Assembly: GCF_000317285.1 (NCBI RefSeq)
Contig: NZ_AJLN01000085.1
Location: forward strand, 62,001-126,000
Origin: Chlorogloeopsis fritschii PCC 6912
GTDB lineage: Bacteria; Cyanobacteriota; Cyanobacteriia; Cyanobacteriales; Nostocaceae
DNA length: 64,000 nt
Reading direction: 5' to 3'
Shown here: positions 30,676 through 39,825 of the stretch, one piece after another
How the letters are laid out: the number at the start of each line of letters is the position of its first letter
How positions within the stretch are numbered: the first letter of the stretch is position 1
Translations under genes and position numbers: made by a program
Notes under the pieces: generated by a model
What the model saw: the letters and a program-made list of their open reading frames with translations, nothing else
Told to the model about the DNA's origin: nothing
The model's database searches: none

Positions 30676-30727
30676 GTAGAGACGCGTACACCGCAGGGGT
30701 TCCCGTAGGGTAATTTCGCGTCTCTAC
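30676..30727. repeat. AGAGACGCG palindrome split by a ~30-bp insert
   Basis: The arms gtagagacgcg and cgcgtctctac match the palindrome at 11685-11708. They are separated by 30 bp containing cgcaggggttcccgtaggg instead of the usual few central bases. The inner sequence resembles the insert at 46430-46473, which also carries a ggtttcccg core and tagg. Confidence 0.6.
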
Positions 30728-30739
30728 AAAATTCGTTTA

Positions 30740-31729
30740 TCATTCACTCGTAAAAACAAGAACCTGACGCTCACCCGCATAAAGGCGCAATGTTTTTCCC
30801 TGAACATCGAAGCGTGTCGTTTCTTCAAGCGATCGCAAAAAACTCGTTTCCAGGCGATTTGCTTCTGGCGTCAGACACGCCCGCTTGGTACTGGCTAAAG
30901 GCGAAAACTTCAACGACGTACCGTTGATTTCAAATCCACCAAAAAAGCGATTGCATCCACTGTCGCCGGAGACTCTGCTTTGTTTTTTGTCGAATTCTAT
31001 GTAGAGCTTGTTAGCGCTTAATTTTTGTTCTCCAATTTCGGTTAAGAGCCACCGCTTACCAAAAAGTGAAGTCGCATCATTGTTATTGCTGCCTTCCGCT
31101 GGCTTGTTCGTTTGACACATTGCTACGGTATTCACGTTAACAGGCGTAAGATCTGGAATCTCGTCATTTCTAAGGTTGTAATTTACGGTGCTTTTTTTTG
31201 ACGGACAGCAGAGCGGATCGGACTTACCGTAACGTGCAAACTCCGCAGCGATACGTGTTGCACCGATCAAGCGAATGTTGGTGAGCGAAGAGTCTGTGCG
31301 CGAATCCATTGGCACAGGCGAAAGTGTTCCGGCATACCTGCCTTCAGAATACACGAAAGCCTGATAGCCCAGCGGTCGACACATTCCATCGACGCCTGAC
31401 ATCGCTGTAAAAACCGTCGTCGTCCCATGGCTGTACACTTGACCGTATAAAGTCCAACCCTTTTGCACAACAGCTCTTTCTGCTGCACTCGCTGGTTGAC
31501 GCACCTGTTCCCGACACCGACTTACTAAAGGCGATTCACCTGCCGTTTTAGACGGGCTTGGTAGTTGTGGAAAATCTTTTCCCTGCCGATTCCAGTTCAC
31601 GAGCGGACGATCCAGCCATGAGTTATTAGTACTTGCCTGTTGCGCCGATGCAGAAAAAACAATCGATAATGGTGCAAAAACAGAGAACAGCGTAAGAACG
31701 AAACTCCTACAAATCACACCACACCTCAC
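30740..31729 (-). CDS. Secreted LppP/LprE-like plus META-domain protein
   Basis: A 329-aa protein with an N-terminal signal peptide (about 1-30, hydrophobic, ending SASAQ). The middle part (about 90-195) resembles LppP/LprE proteins, with WTLYGQVYSHG, YAGTLSPVPMDSRTD and DPLCCPSKK. The C-terminal part (about 220-329) is a META domain with FGKRWLLTEI, SGDSGCNRFFGGFEI and a conserved second cysteine in KRACLT. It is probably an outer-membrane or periplasmic protein linked to envelope stress. The start is GTG. No operon partner is seen. The domain assignments are by recognition, the function unknown. Confidence 0.75.
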   Translation of the reverse strand: MRCGVICRSFVLTLFSVFAPLSIVFSASAQQASTNNSWLDRPLVNWNRQGKDFPQLPSPSKTAGESPLVSRCREQVRQPASAAERAVVQKGWTLYGQVYSHGTTTVFTAMSGVDGMCRPLGYQAFVYSEGRYAGTLSPVPMDSRTDSSLTNIRLIGATRIAAEFARYGKSDPLCCPSKKSTVNYNLRNDEIPDLTPVNVNTVAMCQTNKPAEGSNNNDATSLFGKRWLLTEIGEQKLSANKLYIEFDKKQSRVSGDSGCNRFFGGFEINGTSLKFSPLASTKRACLTPEANRLETSFLRSLEETTRFDVQGKTLRLYAGERQVLVFTSE

Positions 31730-32202
31730 ACTAAATTTTATACGGTATAATGCGCTGATTTTAGTAGTAACTGATAGAAACTTTCAGTGTTTTCTAGGTT
31801 AAATCAGGGTTTTGAATAAAAAATTATTACTAACTAATTATAAGTTCTATATATAAGAAATTTAATTAATATAAAAAACATTTACAAAGGCTCTTTAAAA
31901 AAGACTACTCAAAATATATTGAATTGTGCTATTGTCCATTGATAAATGGGTATAAATTATACAAAACACCACAGCTACTCTCTAAGTAATAGTTGGTAAA
32001 TAAATATAACAACAAAGTAATAAGAATTTTGAAGTAGTTAATTTGTAACTAAATTGAATAGAGATACTAACTTCTAAACAGTTAATATCTGAGTGTTTTG
32101 TAATTAAGAATCTTGACAATTAACAATTATTAACAAAAATAAATTCGCCTTTTCTCCGGAAATACTTCCCAAAAAAGGGCGACTATTTAGGAACTTATAA
32201 CT
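31730..32202. promoter_or_regulatory. AT-rich region with a possible promoter for the small membrane protein
   Basis: TTGACA at 32113-32118 is followed after 15-17 bp by AT-rich sequence that could act as a -10 element. A possible leader hairpin (cgcctttt/aaagggcg) spans about 32146-32181, and aggaa lies about 10 bp before the ATG at 32203. The rest of the 473 bp shows nothing. Confidence 0.4.
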
Positions 32203-32385
32203 ATGCTAGTTGCGCTAATTATAGCTTGGATAGTATTCACTATATTAGTTAAAGTCATCAAAACAACTGTAAAAAATGCACTGATGATTGCTGCCGTTAT
32301 CGTCTTGTTACAGGTTGGTTATGGCATTAGCCCTCAAGATATTTGGAATCAGATAGTAAAGTTGACTCAAACCCTACCGCGATAA
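32203..32385 (+). CDS. Small two-helix membrane protein, unknown function
   Basis: A 60-aa protein. Residues 1-17 and about 26-43 are hydrophobic and separated by a basic turn (KVIKTTVK), giving a likely two-pass membrane hairpin. The C-terminal end DIWNQIVKLTQTLPR is amphipathic. It has a plausible ribosome-binding site and its own promoter region, which supports it being real. I do not recognise a named family. Confidence 0.6.
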   Translation: MLVALIIAWIVFTILVKVIKTTVKNALMIAAVIVLLQVGYGISPQDIWNQIVKLTQTLPR

Positions 32386-32480
32386 TTTAGCTGAAACCGA
32401 CAGAAGCTCCACGTCTTATCGAAGGAGTGTGTGGAGTACGTCACTAGTCCTATTTGATGTGTGAAACATTAAAAGACACA

Positions 32481-32511
32481 GATCCCCGACTTTTTAGAGA
32501 AGTCGGGGATC
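32481..32511. repeat. GATCCCCGACTT hairpin repeat
   Basis: The perfect 12-bp arms gatccccgactt and aagtcggggatc are close relatives of 19451-19481. It could end transcription of the small membrane gene, though the T-run is short (cttattgttc). Confidence 0.65.
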
Positions 32512-32550
32512 TTATTGTTCACGAGATGCTTGATTTCTTTTTTACTTATT

Positions 32551-32661
32551 TTTTTCTCTTTCCCAGGCTGGCAGCCCAAGAAAGCATTGATTGAGGCTCT
32601 GCCTCATGAAGAGGCGGAGCCTCGCAGTTTTCATCACCATGCAGAGCATGGTAATGAGAAA
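32551..32661 (+). mobile_element. 111-bp dispersed element with two hairpins, copy 1
   Basis: It is nearly identical to 41504-41619 in inverted orientation, apart from a 3-bp indel and two substitutions. It contains hairpins from gaggctctgcctc/gaggcggagcctc and from accatgc/gcatggt. A 23-bp direct repeat (cttgatttcttttt plus acttattt) lies at 32529-32551 and again at 32714-32736, so the region looks like an insertion with duplicated flanks. There is no coding capacity. Confidence 0.75.
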
Positions 32662-32726
32662 TTAAGAGTTAAGAGTTCCTTTTTATTTTGCACAACCACT
32701 TAATTTTCTGATACTTGATTTCTTTT

Positions 32727-33224
32727 TTACTTATTTAAAGATGTCGAAATTTTTGCCAATGCATCCTTAACATTTGCAGGCAAATGACGCATAACTTTGC
32801 CTCTTTCACGATCTAATGCCACTAAAGTGACTGTACCAGTAACATACAATTCCTGGCGATCAAGCGATTCAATCACATAATCCCAATTGATACGAACGCC
32901 TGTCACTTCTGCCATGCGTGTTTTTACTATCGCCACCATACCTAATTGAATAGAACGATGATAGCGTAGCGACAGCTCCACAACTGGTAGATCGCAACCT
33001 AAAGCCACTAGATCGGCATAATCAATACCTATAGAGCGCAAGCATTCGACTCGCGCTTCTTCCATCCAAGCTATATAAGTACCGTGCCAAACGACGCCTA
33101 AATAGTCGGTATGGTGAGGTTGCACTCTCACCGGATATTCAAACCAGTACTCAGGTGTACGACTCGATTGATTGGCAATAGCACTGGTAGGTAATTGGTG
33201 ATTATTTTGTTTTTCTTCAGACAT
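32727..33224 (-). CDS. Hotdog-fold acyl-CoA thioesterase
   Basis: A 165-aa protein of the 4-hydroxybenzoyl-CoA/YbgC-type thioesterase family. The active-site block HHTDYLGVVWHGTYIAWMEEA carries the catalytic Asp, followed by the long central helix and beta strands. The ATG at 33224 (MSEEKQ) is preferred over the in-frame TTG at 33242. The substrate is uncertain; the menaquinone/phylloquinone DHNA-CoA step is one possibility. The stop codon lies inside the 23-bp direct repeat at 32714-32736. Confidence 0.85.
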   Translation of the reverse strand: MSEEKQNNHQLPTSAIANQSSRTPEYWFEYPVRVQPHHTDYLGVVWHGTYIAWMEEARVECLRSIGIDYADLVALGCDLPVVELSLRYHRSIQLGMVAIVKTRMAEVTGVRINWDYVIESLDRQELYVTGTVTLVALDRERGKVMRHLPANVKDALAKISTSLNK

Positions 33225-33340
33225 CTTAAATCTTCGTAGCAACTATTAAAGATGTTCCACAACTGAAATAGCATAAAAAATAGTCGCATTGTGCAACTAA
33301 TTTCCTCTAGCAGCCAGTAAACCAATATAGGGGGTTTTGG

Positions 33341-35443
33341 ATGTACCCTCGAAAATTTTATTTCCATCTTGTTACTGCCACCGTACTGATTGTTGCGGGT
33401 TCGGGAATAGTAGTTACAACACCTATTTCAGTAGCTAAAAAGACAAATATCAACAACCAAAATGCGGAAAACACTAAAACTGCAACCTCTATTCAAGATG
33501 TAGTGAGACTGCATCAAGAGGCGATCGCTCTATCTCGGCAAAGTAAATTTCAACAGGCACAACAGAAATTACAAACTGCTTTATCTATAAGCAGAGAAAT
33601 TGGCGATCTCTCTCTGGAAGCGGCAACATTTAACAATATTGGCAGAGTCTATCAACAACAAGGGCAGAATTCACAAGCATTAAAATCTTATCTGCAAGCT
33701 TTAGTTATAAACAAGGAACTTAGCCTGAAAGAAAAAACTCCTGGACAGGCTCACATTGCTCTTGGCAAAACTTATAGTAATTTAGGATACTTACTCTCAA
33801 CCCAGAATCAACCAGAATTAGCAATTTTCTTTTACAAGCACTGCGTCAACAACCGTGAAAAAGTTCGCCTCAATCCAACAGCTTTTTCTGGACGAAAGCT
33901 AGATGCCTATACTTTAACAGTTGCTCAGACATACCGCGCTTTGGGTGAAGGGTTGCTCAGAAGCGATCGCGTTGAGGAAGGGCAACGGATTATGGATTTA
34001 ATCAAAGTTGAAGAACTAGAGGAGTATCTTAACAATGTCCAAGGCAATCAACGCACTGCCAAAGGCATTGAATTGGCACCAGCAGAAAAACCTATTAAAC
34101 AAAAGTTAGATAAAACTCTAGATAGCGCGATCGTGCTGGGAAAAGAACTGACAAAGCTACGCCAGATTCCTCCACAGCAGCGATTGCCACAACAAAAACA
34201 GCGCATTCAACAATTGGTAAAGAACCAGCAGCAAATTTTGGAGGAATTTAACAACTTCATCGATAGCCCAGATGTAAAAGCGCAAGTAGAAGAAATTAAC
34301 CGCACGGCAAGGCGGCAAAATCTAGATTTAGAGAGCCTCAACCAAATTCGGGATAATTTATCACAATTACCCGAAAAATCTGTACTTGTCTATCCTTTAG
34401 TTTTAAAAGACAGCTTGGAATTGGTATTGGTAACTCCCGATTCTCCGCCAATTCGCCGTAGCGTTGCTGTTAATCAAGACAAGCTCAACCAAACTATACT
34501 TGCCTTTCGTCGAGCTTTGGAAAATCCCAGTTTAGATGTCAAAAAGCCCGCACGTCAGTTGTATAACTGGCTGATCAAACCGCTTGAAAACGACTTCAAG
34601 CAAGCAAATGTTAAAACCATTGTCTACGCACCAGATGGACAGTTGCGCTATATTCCTTTAGCCGCTTTATACGATGGCAAACAATGGCTAATTCAGCGCT
34701 TTGGTATCAATCACATTACCGCAGCCAGTTTAACTAACTTTAACAGCCCACCGCCATCAGCAATGCGTGTTTTAGCAGCGGCATTCACCAAAGGTAGCTA
34801 TGAAGTGAAAGTCGCTAACCGACAACTTACCTTTTCCGGATTACCTTTTGCTGCCAGGGAAGTAGAAAGTTTAGCAGCGACGGTACCCGATACCAAGAAA
34901 ATTTTAGATGATGCCTTTAGCCTTGATACGACAGTGCCCCAGATGGATGATTACACAATTGTTCATCTGGCAACTCATGCAGCCTTTATTGTTGGTAAGC
35001 CAGAAGATTCCTTTATCTTATTTGGGAATGGCGATCGCGCCACCCTCAGAGATGTCGCTACTTGGTCTTTACCCCGCGTAGATTTGGTAGTATTAAGTGC
35101 CTGCGAAACTGGATTAGGAGGCAAGTTGGGTAACGGAGAGGAGATTTTGGGCTTTGGTTACCAGATCCAAAAAACAGGTGCAAAGTCAGCTATTGCTTCG
35201 CTGTGGACTGTAGATGATGGTGGTACACAAGCTTTAATGAGTGCTTTTTACACACTCTTACCCTCCGGAAAATTGACAAAAGTCGAAGCCTTACGACAAG
35301 CACAAATTGCTTTGATAACAGGAAAGTTGCCTGCTATTGTTCAACAACAAAGCAGAAATAACCAATTATCAGCAGCAATTGAAGCTAATCTCAATCATCC
35401 CTATTATTGGGCACCTTTTATTTTGATTGGAAATGGATTGTGA
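33341..35443 (+). CDS. Exported TPR-CHAT domain protein
   Basis: A 700-aa protein with an N-terminal signal or anchor (about 7-30), TPR repeats (about 50-215), a coiled-coil linker (about 255-345), then a C-terminal CHAT domain. The caspase-type dyad is visible: H546 in HLATHAAF and C588 in LSACETG, followed by GFGYQIQKTGAKSAIASLW. CHAT proteins are cysteine peptidases in the caspase/separase clan; such TPR-CHAT proteins are common in filamentous cyanobacteria. An exported form would act in the periplasm or at the membrane. The substrate is unknown. Confidence 0.88.
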   Translation: MYPRKFYFHLVTATVLIVAGSGIVVTTPISVAKKTNINNQNAENTKTATSIQDVVRLHQEAIALSRQSKFQQAQQKLQTALSISREIGDLSLEAATFNNIGRVYQQQGQNSQALKSYLQALVINKELSLKEKTPGQAHIALGKTYSNLGYLLSTQNQPELAIFFYKHCVNNREKVRLNPTAFSGRKLDAYTLTVAQTYRALGEGLLRSDRVEEGQRIMDLIKVEELEEYLNNVQGNQRTAKGIELAPAEKPIKQKLDKTLDSAIVLGKELTKLRQIPPQQRLPQQKQRIQQLVKNQQQILEEFNNFIDSPDVKAQVEEINRTARRQNLDLESLNQIRDNLSQLPEKSVLVYPLVLKDSLELVLVTPDSPPIRRSVAVNQDKLNQTILAFRRALENPSLDVKKPARQLYNWLIKPLENDFKQANVKTIVYAPDGQLRYIPLAALYDGKQWLIQRFGINHITAASLTNFNSPPPSAMRVLAAAFTKGSYEVKVANRQLTFSGLPFAAREVESLAATVPDTKKILDDAFSLDTTVPQMDDYTIVHLATHAAFIVGKPEDSFILFGNGDRATLRDVATWSLPRVDLVVLSACETGLGGKLGNGEEILGFGYQIQKTGAKSAIASLWTVDDGGTQALMSAFYTLLPSGKLTKVEALRQAQIALITGKLPAIVQQQSRNNQLSAAIEANLNHPYYWAPFILIGNGL

Positions 35444-35538
35444 TTGTTTTCAGTAAAGCAACACTACTTCTGTCAGAGCTTGGCAACAGAAAATATAGAT
35501 ATCACTTTTTTCGCACTACCTTGATGCGCATAGTATCA

Positions 35539-35883
35539 TTAGCAACGCTTGGCAAGGGTTTTATTACCGAGCTGAGGTTGAGTAGGGTACTTGACAATAT
35601 TAGCTAGTTCTTGTAACTGATTTACTGCCTCTGCACCCTCTAACTTCATTAATTCACGGTCATCCCGCATTTCTGTCCAAGTAATACCGTAATCAGACAC
35701 TAAAAACCGAATCAGGTGGTTTTCTCCCAGGCTAACCATAAACGAAGCACTATTCATTTGGTCGCCACATGTATAGCAAGACGCAGGATAACCACGTCGC
35801 TCAAGTACAATAGCCAAGGCTTGCAGGTTCATTACCAAGTCTTGGACGAATTGTCGATGTTGTTGCGCTAATCTTAGAAACAC
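35539..35883 (-). CDS. DUF1815 family protein
   Basis: A 114-aa protein of the cyanobacterium-specific DUF1815 family; function unknown. It starts MFLRLAQQHRQFVQDLVMNL and has a CYTCGD pair that could bind metal or form a disulfide, then FLVSDYGITWTEMRDD. The last residues (PTQPQLGNKTLAKRC) are probably beyond the usual end. It is convergent with the CHAT gene. Confidence 0.75.
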   Translation of the reverse strand: MFLRLAQQHRQFVQDLVMNLQALAIVLERRGYPASCYTCGDQMNSASFMVSLGENHLIRFLVSDYGITWTEMRDDRELMKLEGAEAVNQLQELANIVKYPTQPQLGNKTLAKRC

Positions 35884-36798
35884 TAGTTTCCTCCTACCAC
35901 CACGGTCGCGTGATCCCTTTTATATTTTCTTTAGATTTTCCCATTAACTGGTATTGTAAACTATTCATTACAATTCCCAGACATGATTAAATTTGATAAA
36001 TAGCTACCTAGCTTAAGGTAGTTGATTGCGGCTAATAGGTGCCGTATCAAAATATTCAATTTGCAAAAACAAAATATCAGACAGAACTGCCAAGCCTAAT
36101 ATTATCTTTATACACTTCTATCAGGGCAGATGGTTGCATAAAACAACCCGCTATAAGAGTAACTCATAATCACCACAAGTCAACAATAGAAAAACTACAT
36201 ATTGCGTCTTAATTGGCAGTTTACAGCCAGGAATCGGTTGTTGGCCAACTTTTACACCATTTCACGTCTTTTATGAGTGATTTGCATCCGTAGTTGGTAT
36301 GTGCTTTATTTAATTGCGTGATTTGAAATTACTCAAGTTGTGGTTCAGCTACCCATTGTATCCTGGATAGAGTTTGGTAGATGACCTTGGTAATCTGAGA
36401 GTTGCGGGGATTTAGTAACAGTTTTACAGGGATGACTGTACAGTAATTTTACTTAATCCACAATCCCAAATGTAAATTCCAAATCGTTTGACTTATCCCT
36501 GACAATAACTAAACCTTGTTAACAGATGTTGCCATTTCGGCAGTATTATTGATTAAACCATTATAAAAATGTAGCTAATTACACTATCTGTGAATAAAAT
36601 AAGAGTTGTAAATTACCTATTAAATAAGGTAAATTCAAATCAAAATATATACATTAGTAGTATAAATTAATTTAGGTAGAGTAATATTCCTGATTTATTA
36701 GTCATTAACATCATGATTTTACCGGGACGTAAAAATTAAATGTAAAAAAGACAGCTCGGCGAACTGTCTTTTTTTACAAAATTCTTAGGTGTATTAAT
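35884..36798. other. 915-bp AT-rich intergenic region
   Basis: No gene is visible on either strand. A small hairpin ctacct/aggtag lies at about 36004-36021. The terminator of the DUF2839 gene is at the right edge. The length is unusual for so small a gene neighbour, so an unannotated small RNA is possible but not supported. Confidence 0.35.
36742..36777 (-). terminator. Bidirectional intrinsic terminator
   Basis: The stem aaaaaagacag/ctgtctttttt has a 9-nt loop and T-runs in both directions. It lies 22 bp past the DUF2839 stop on the minus strand. Confidence 0.85.
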
Positions 36799-37017
36799 TC
36801 AAACTACTTGCCACCAACCAAAAGCGGGGCCGATAAAACGGATTGTCACCCAAGCTACAACCAAACCGCCGATCCCAATCCAGGCACCGCGAGTTGTCCA
36901 TTTCATAAATAGTTCTGCTTGAGATTTAGTGATTGGAACCCAAGGCATAATCCGAGAATCCTGTTCCTTTCCGTACTTTTCTCCCAGTGTGGCTTTACGA
37001 CGCTTTGCTTCACCCAT
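36799..37017 (-). CDS. DUF2839 family membrane protein
   Basis: A 72-aa cyanobacterial protein of the DUF2839 family. It begins MGEAKRRKATLGEKYG, the family hallmark, and has one membrane segment (about 46-66). The ATG at 37017 is preceded by AGGTG at the right distance; the upstream GTG at 37026 is less likely. Function unknown. A strong terminator follows, so the gene is monocistronic. Confidence 0.8.
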   Translation of the reverse strand: MGEAKRRKATLGEKYGKEQDSRIMPWVPITKSQAELFMKWTTRGAWIGIGGLVVAWVTIRFIGPAFGWWQVV

Positions 37018-37148
37018 TTGCTTCACCTATATTCAGAAATTAAATTATTTCTAAGGCTGATAATAACGTTTACATAGTTAAAATTATTGACGTCATTTTT
37101 AACTTAATACGATCGCATTTATATTTTTTCATAAGTTGGACAAGATAC

Positions 37149-37167
37149 CTGCCCGACCGAGACGGGC
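37149..37167. repeat. TGCCCG/CGGGCA hairpin
   Basis: A perfect 6-bp GC-rich stem with a 7-nt loop lies between the DinG-like gene and DUF2839. There is no T-run, so it is not a standard terminator. Confidence 0.4.
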
Positions 37168-37187
37168 AAGTTGCACATTTTAGTTAA

Positions 37188-38732
37188 CTACGGAGAATTA
37201 TCTTGACTGGATTGGGAGAAGAGGCTGGGATCAAGGTAGTTAATGCGTGCTAGGGGACTGAGGGCAGCCAAAATTTGAGCACCATAACTGCGGTTGACTA
37301 CACGGCGATCGAGTAATGCTACGATTCCTTGATTTTCTCTAGCTGGAGCGATCGCCCGCTGCAATTCGTTCAGGGCAGTTGGCAGCAAATATAAACGGAA
37401 CCAGTCTTGATGCGATCGCTTATAAAAAGCAACTCTGCCAGCCACAAGAGGATTTTCTAATGATGGTAAGGGTAAAGTGGCAATAACAGTTAGTTGGGGT
37501 GCAGGCAAACAAGCTTGATGCTCTCGCCAAAATTCCCAACCAGTAACTAAAATGCCATTTTCATCCAAACAAGTTTTTTCCACTTGCACCCGCGAACCAA
37601 ACTCCGAGGCTAAAATTGTCCCCACCTGAGACTTGAGTGGCACATCTCCCACCAACACAACCGTTAACCCTGGTGATGTAGCACTCAGACAAACTAAAGT
37701 ACGGACTTTGTGAATAAAAGCAGCTTGGAATTCTGGAGTATTAGGCAAAGGCAATTGGTATGGTACATAAAGTTGAATTGCCTCTGTTTGACTATCCGAG
37801 AACTTCAGACAAGTCAACTCGCCCAATCCAAAGCGCTGACGGAAAATTGGAGCCTCTGTTTCCGGTTCTAAAGTATTGCCAATTAACACTACTGGTTGTC
37901 GTTGCCAAATCGGTGAAAGTATTTTCGCAATTTCAACGGGAACGCAGTGCAAAGAAAATAAACCTTGGCGGCGAGCAATTGTAGCCCACAACAGGGGAGA
38001 GGAAGAAAGGTTTGTATTTACTTTTTGAAATTGCTGCCAAAACTTTTGCCAAGCATCCGGTAAATCTCCTAGCTCCAAAATTGAATAAAGGTGGCTAAGG
38101 ATTTCTACTTCTTGTTGGGAAATTAGATAACACTCGTAGGGATTAGCAGGATGTTGGAATAGTTCATGTGTCAATTGTACTCGCGCAGAACGAATTGCCT
38201 CAGCTTGATGAGGGCAAGCCAGCATGAGTTGATCCCAATCACTGCTTGCCAAAGTCACGGTGAGTTGCTCGCGCACCCAATCTTCTAAATCGTCTACGCC
38301 ATCAATAATTGTAGGAATGCCACTGGGAAATTCTTCTTTTTCTGCCAATTGTGCTCTTAACCAAGCTTGAGGAGAAATCAACAACAGTCCTTGGAACTCA
38401 CCACCAGGCCAAGCGTCACCTGTCCTAATTGCCTTACTGACTTGTAGCCACTGTTGAAGACGGGGAATTTCTACTTTTGTCAAGCGTTGCTGCACAACTT
38501 CTGGAGCAACTATAATCACAGGGCCAGGCCACATCAATGCCGAAGCGACAAAGCTTGTACGATAACGTCCTTGATAGCCACAAACTGCACCAACTTGAAT
38601 TAGGGCACTACGTTCCAAGCGCAAGGCGCGTGCTACCAACCGTGCCATCGTCAAATGATGGGGCCACGAAGGGAAGCCCGCCTGCGATCGCAGGAAGTTA
38701 TGTAATGATAAATGAACTTCTGCCTCAATCAC
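37188..38732 (-). CDS. Degenerate DinG/XPD-like helicase homologue
   Basis: A 514-aa protein. The second half follows the DinG C-terminal helicase pattern, ending LENPLVAGRVAFYKR, then WFRLYLLPTALNELQRA, then GIVALLDRRVVNRSYG, as in the Helicase_C_2 domain. The N-terminal half looks like a shortened motor domain. The places of the catalytic motifs are altered: VGAVCGYQGRYRTSF instead of a GxGKT P-loop, DGVDDL instead of DEAH, and RAIAPARENQG instead of the arginine-bearing motif VI. It is uninterrupted and well composed, so it is probably a conserved non-catalytic protein rather than a pseudogene. ATPase activity is doubtful. Confidence 0.7.
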   Translation of the reverse strand: MIEAEVHLSLHNFLRSQAGFPSWPHHLTMARLVARALRLERSALIQVGAVCGYQGRYRTSFVASALMWPGPVIIVAPEVVQQRLTKVEIPRLQQWLQVSKAIRTGDAWPGGEFQGLLLISPQAWLRAQLAEKEEFPSGIPTIIDGVDDLEDWVREQLTVTLASSDWDQLMLACPHQAEAIRSARVQLTHELFQHPANPYECYLISQQEVEILSHLYSILELGDLPDAWQKFWQQFQKVNTNLSSSPLLWATIARRQGLFSLHCVPVEIAKILSPIWQRQPVVLIGNTLEPETEAPIFRQRFGLGELTCLKFSDSQTEAIQLYVPYQLPLPNTPEFQAAFIHKVRTLVCLSATSPGLTVVLVGDVPLKSQVGTILASEFGSRVQVEKTCLDENGILVTGWEFWREHQACLPAPQLTVIATLPLPSLENPLVAGRVAFYKRSHQDWFRLYLLPTALNELQRAIAPARENQGIVALLDRRVVNRSYGAQILAALSPLARINYLDPSLFSQSSQDNSP

Positions 38733-38859
38733 ACGCTTTTCATCCCATACAAAGTGATTTTACTTGTAACAGCCCCATTACCATTATGTATGTTGACATT
38801 AGTCATTTGTTTTTACCAATGACCAATGACTAATGAGCGATCACCAATTATCCTGAATT

Positions 38860-39825
38860 ATGCCAACCTATACAGGAATTTCCAGCGAAGCTTTCAGGCA
38901 TCCTTTAGATCGGCAAGCCGAGCAAGCCCTACGCAGTTTCCCAGGATTTGATTTAATCGCCCGTAAATTTGTGGAATTTGTTTACGAACGCCCCCAGTTA
39001 GTTTATCTAATGGGCAACACCATTCAAGTCGGGCCTCGCCAATATTCCACTATTTACCATATGTTTCGGGAATGCGTGCGGGATTTGGATATTTACCCAG
39101 AACCAACACTGTTTGTATCACAAAATCCCCTCGCAAATAGTTATGCACTGGGGCAAGAGCATCCTTATATAGTCATAAATACAGGGATCTTAGACTTACT
39201 TAACGAAGCCGAAATTAGGGCGGTGTTAGCCCATGAACTGGGGCATATTAAATGTGGTCATACTATTTTAATTCAAATGGCCATGTGGGCGATGAGCGCT
39301 GCTTCCGCCTTGGGTGAATTAACCTTTGGCATTGGTAATTTCGTCAGTAGTGCTTTGATATATGCCTTTTTTGAATGGCGACGCAAAGCAGAGCTAACAG
39401 CAGATCGGGCTGCCATGTTAGTAATTGATGACTTAAATACTGTCATGTCATCAATGATGAAGATTTCGGGTGGCAGTATAAAATATGCTAATGAATGCAG
39501 TTTACAAGAGTTTATCCGTCAATCAGAAAATTACCAGGCTTTAGATGAAGATGGACTCAATCAAATATATAAATTTTTAATCTACAACGGTGCTCAAGGA
39601 ATGATGCTCAGTCATCCCTTTGCTGTCGAACGCGTACATTATCTACAACAGTGGGCAGGATCGGAAGAATATCAACAAATCAAAAAAGGAAATTATCAGC
39701 GATCGCCTGCATCCGGAGCAGTAGATGTGACAGCACAAACTAACCAAAATCAAGAAGTAGAAAATTTGCGCAAAAAAATTGAAGAACTGCAAAGAGAAAT
39801 TAATAAAATTCAAAGGTCGGATTAA
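38860..39825 (+). CDS. M48-family metallopeptidase
   Basis: A 321-aa zinc protease related to HtpX/Oma1. The zinc site is H125-E126-x-x-H129 (AHELGHIKCGH), with E178 in KAELTADRA as third ligand and the conserved D182. A hydrophobic stretch follows the HExxH helix (about 136-172). The C-terminal end (about 296-318) is a coiled coil. It may degrade misfolded membrane proteins, with the substrate unknown. The upstream region has actaatgacc-type repeat sequence at about 38805-38840. Confidence 0.88.
   Translation: MPTYTGISSEAFRHPLDRQAEQALRSFPGFDLIARKFVEFVYERPQLVYLMGNTIQVGPRQYSTIYHMFRECVRDLDIYPEPTLFVSQNPLANSYALGQEHPYIVINTGILDLLNEAEIRAVLAHELGHIKCGHTILIQMAMWAMSAASALGELTFGIGNFVSSALIYAFFEWRRKAELTADRAAMLVIDDLNTVMSSMMKISGGSIKYANECSLQEFIRQSENYQALDEDGLNQIYKFLIYNGAQGMMLSHPFAVERVHYLQQWAGSEEYQQIKKGNYQRSPASGAVDVTAQTNQNQEVENLRKKIEELQREINKIQRSD

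Noticed and set aside
32515-32703. 62-codon plus-strand frame at 32.5 kb
   Set aside because: It consists almost entirely of the 111-bp dispersed element and its direct-repeat flank.
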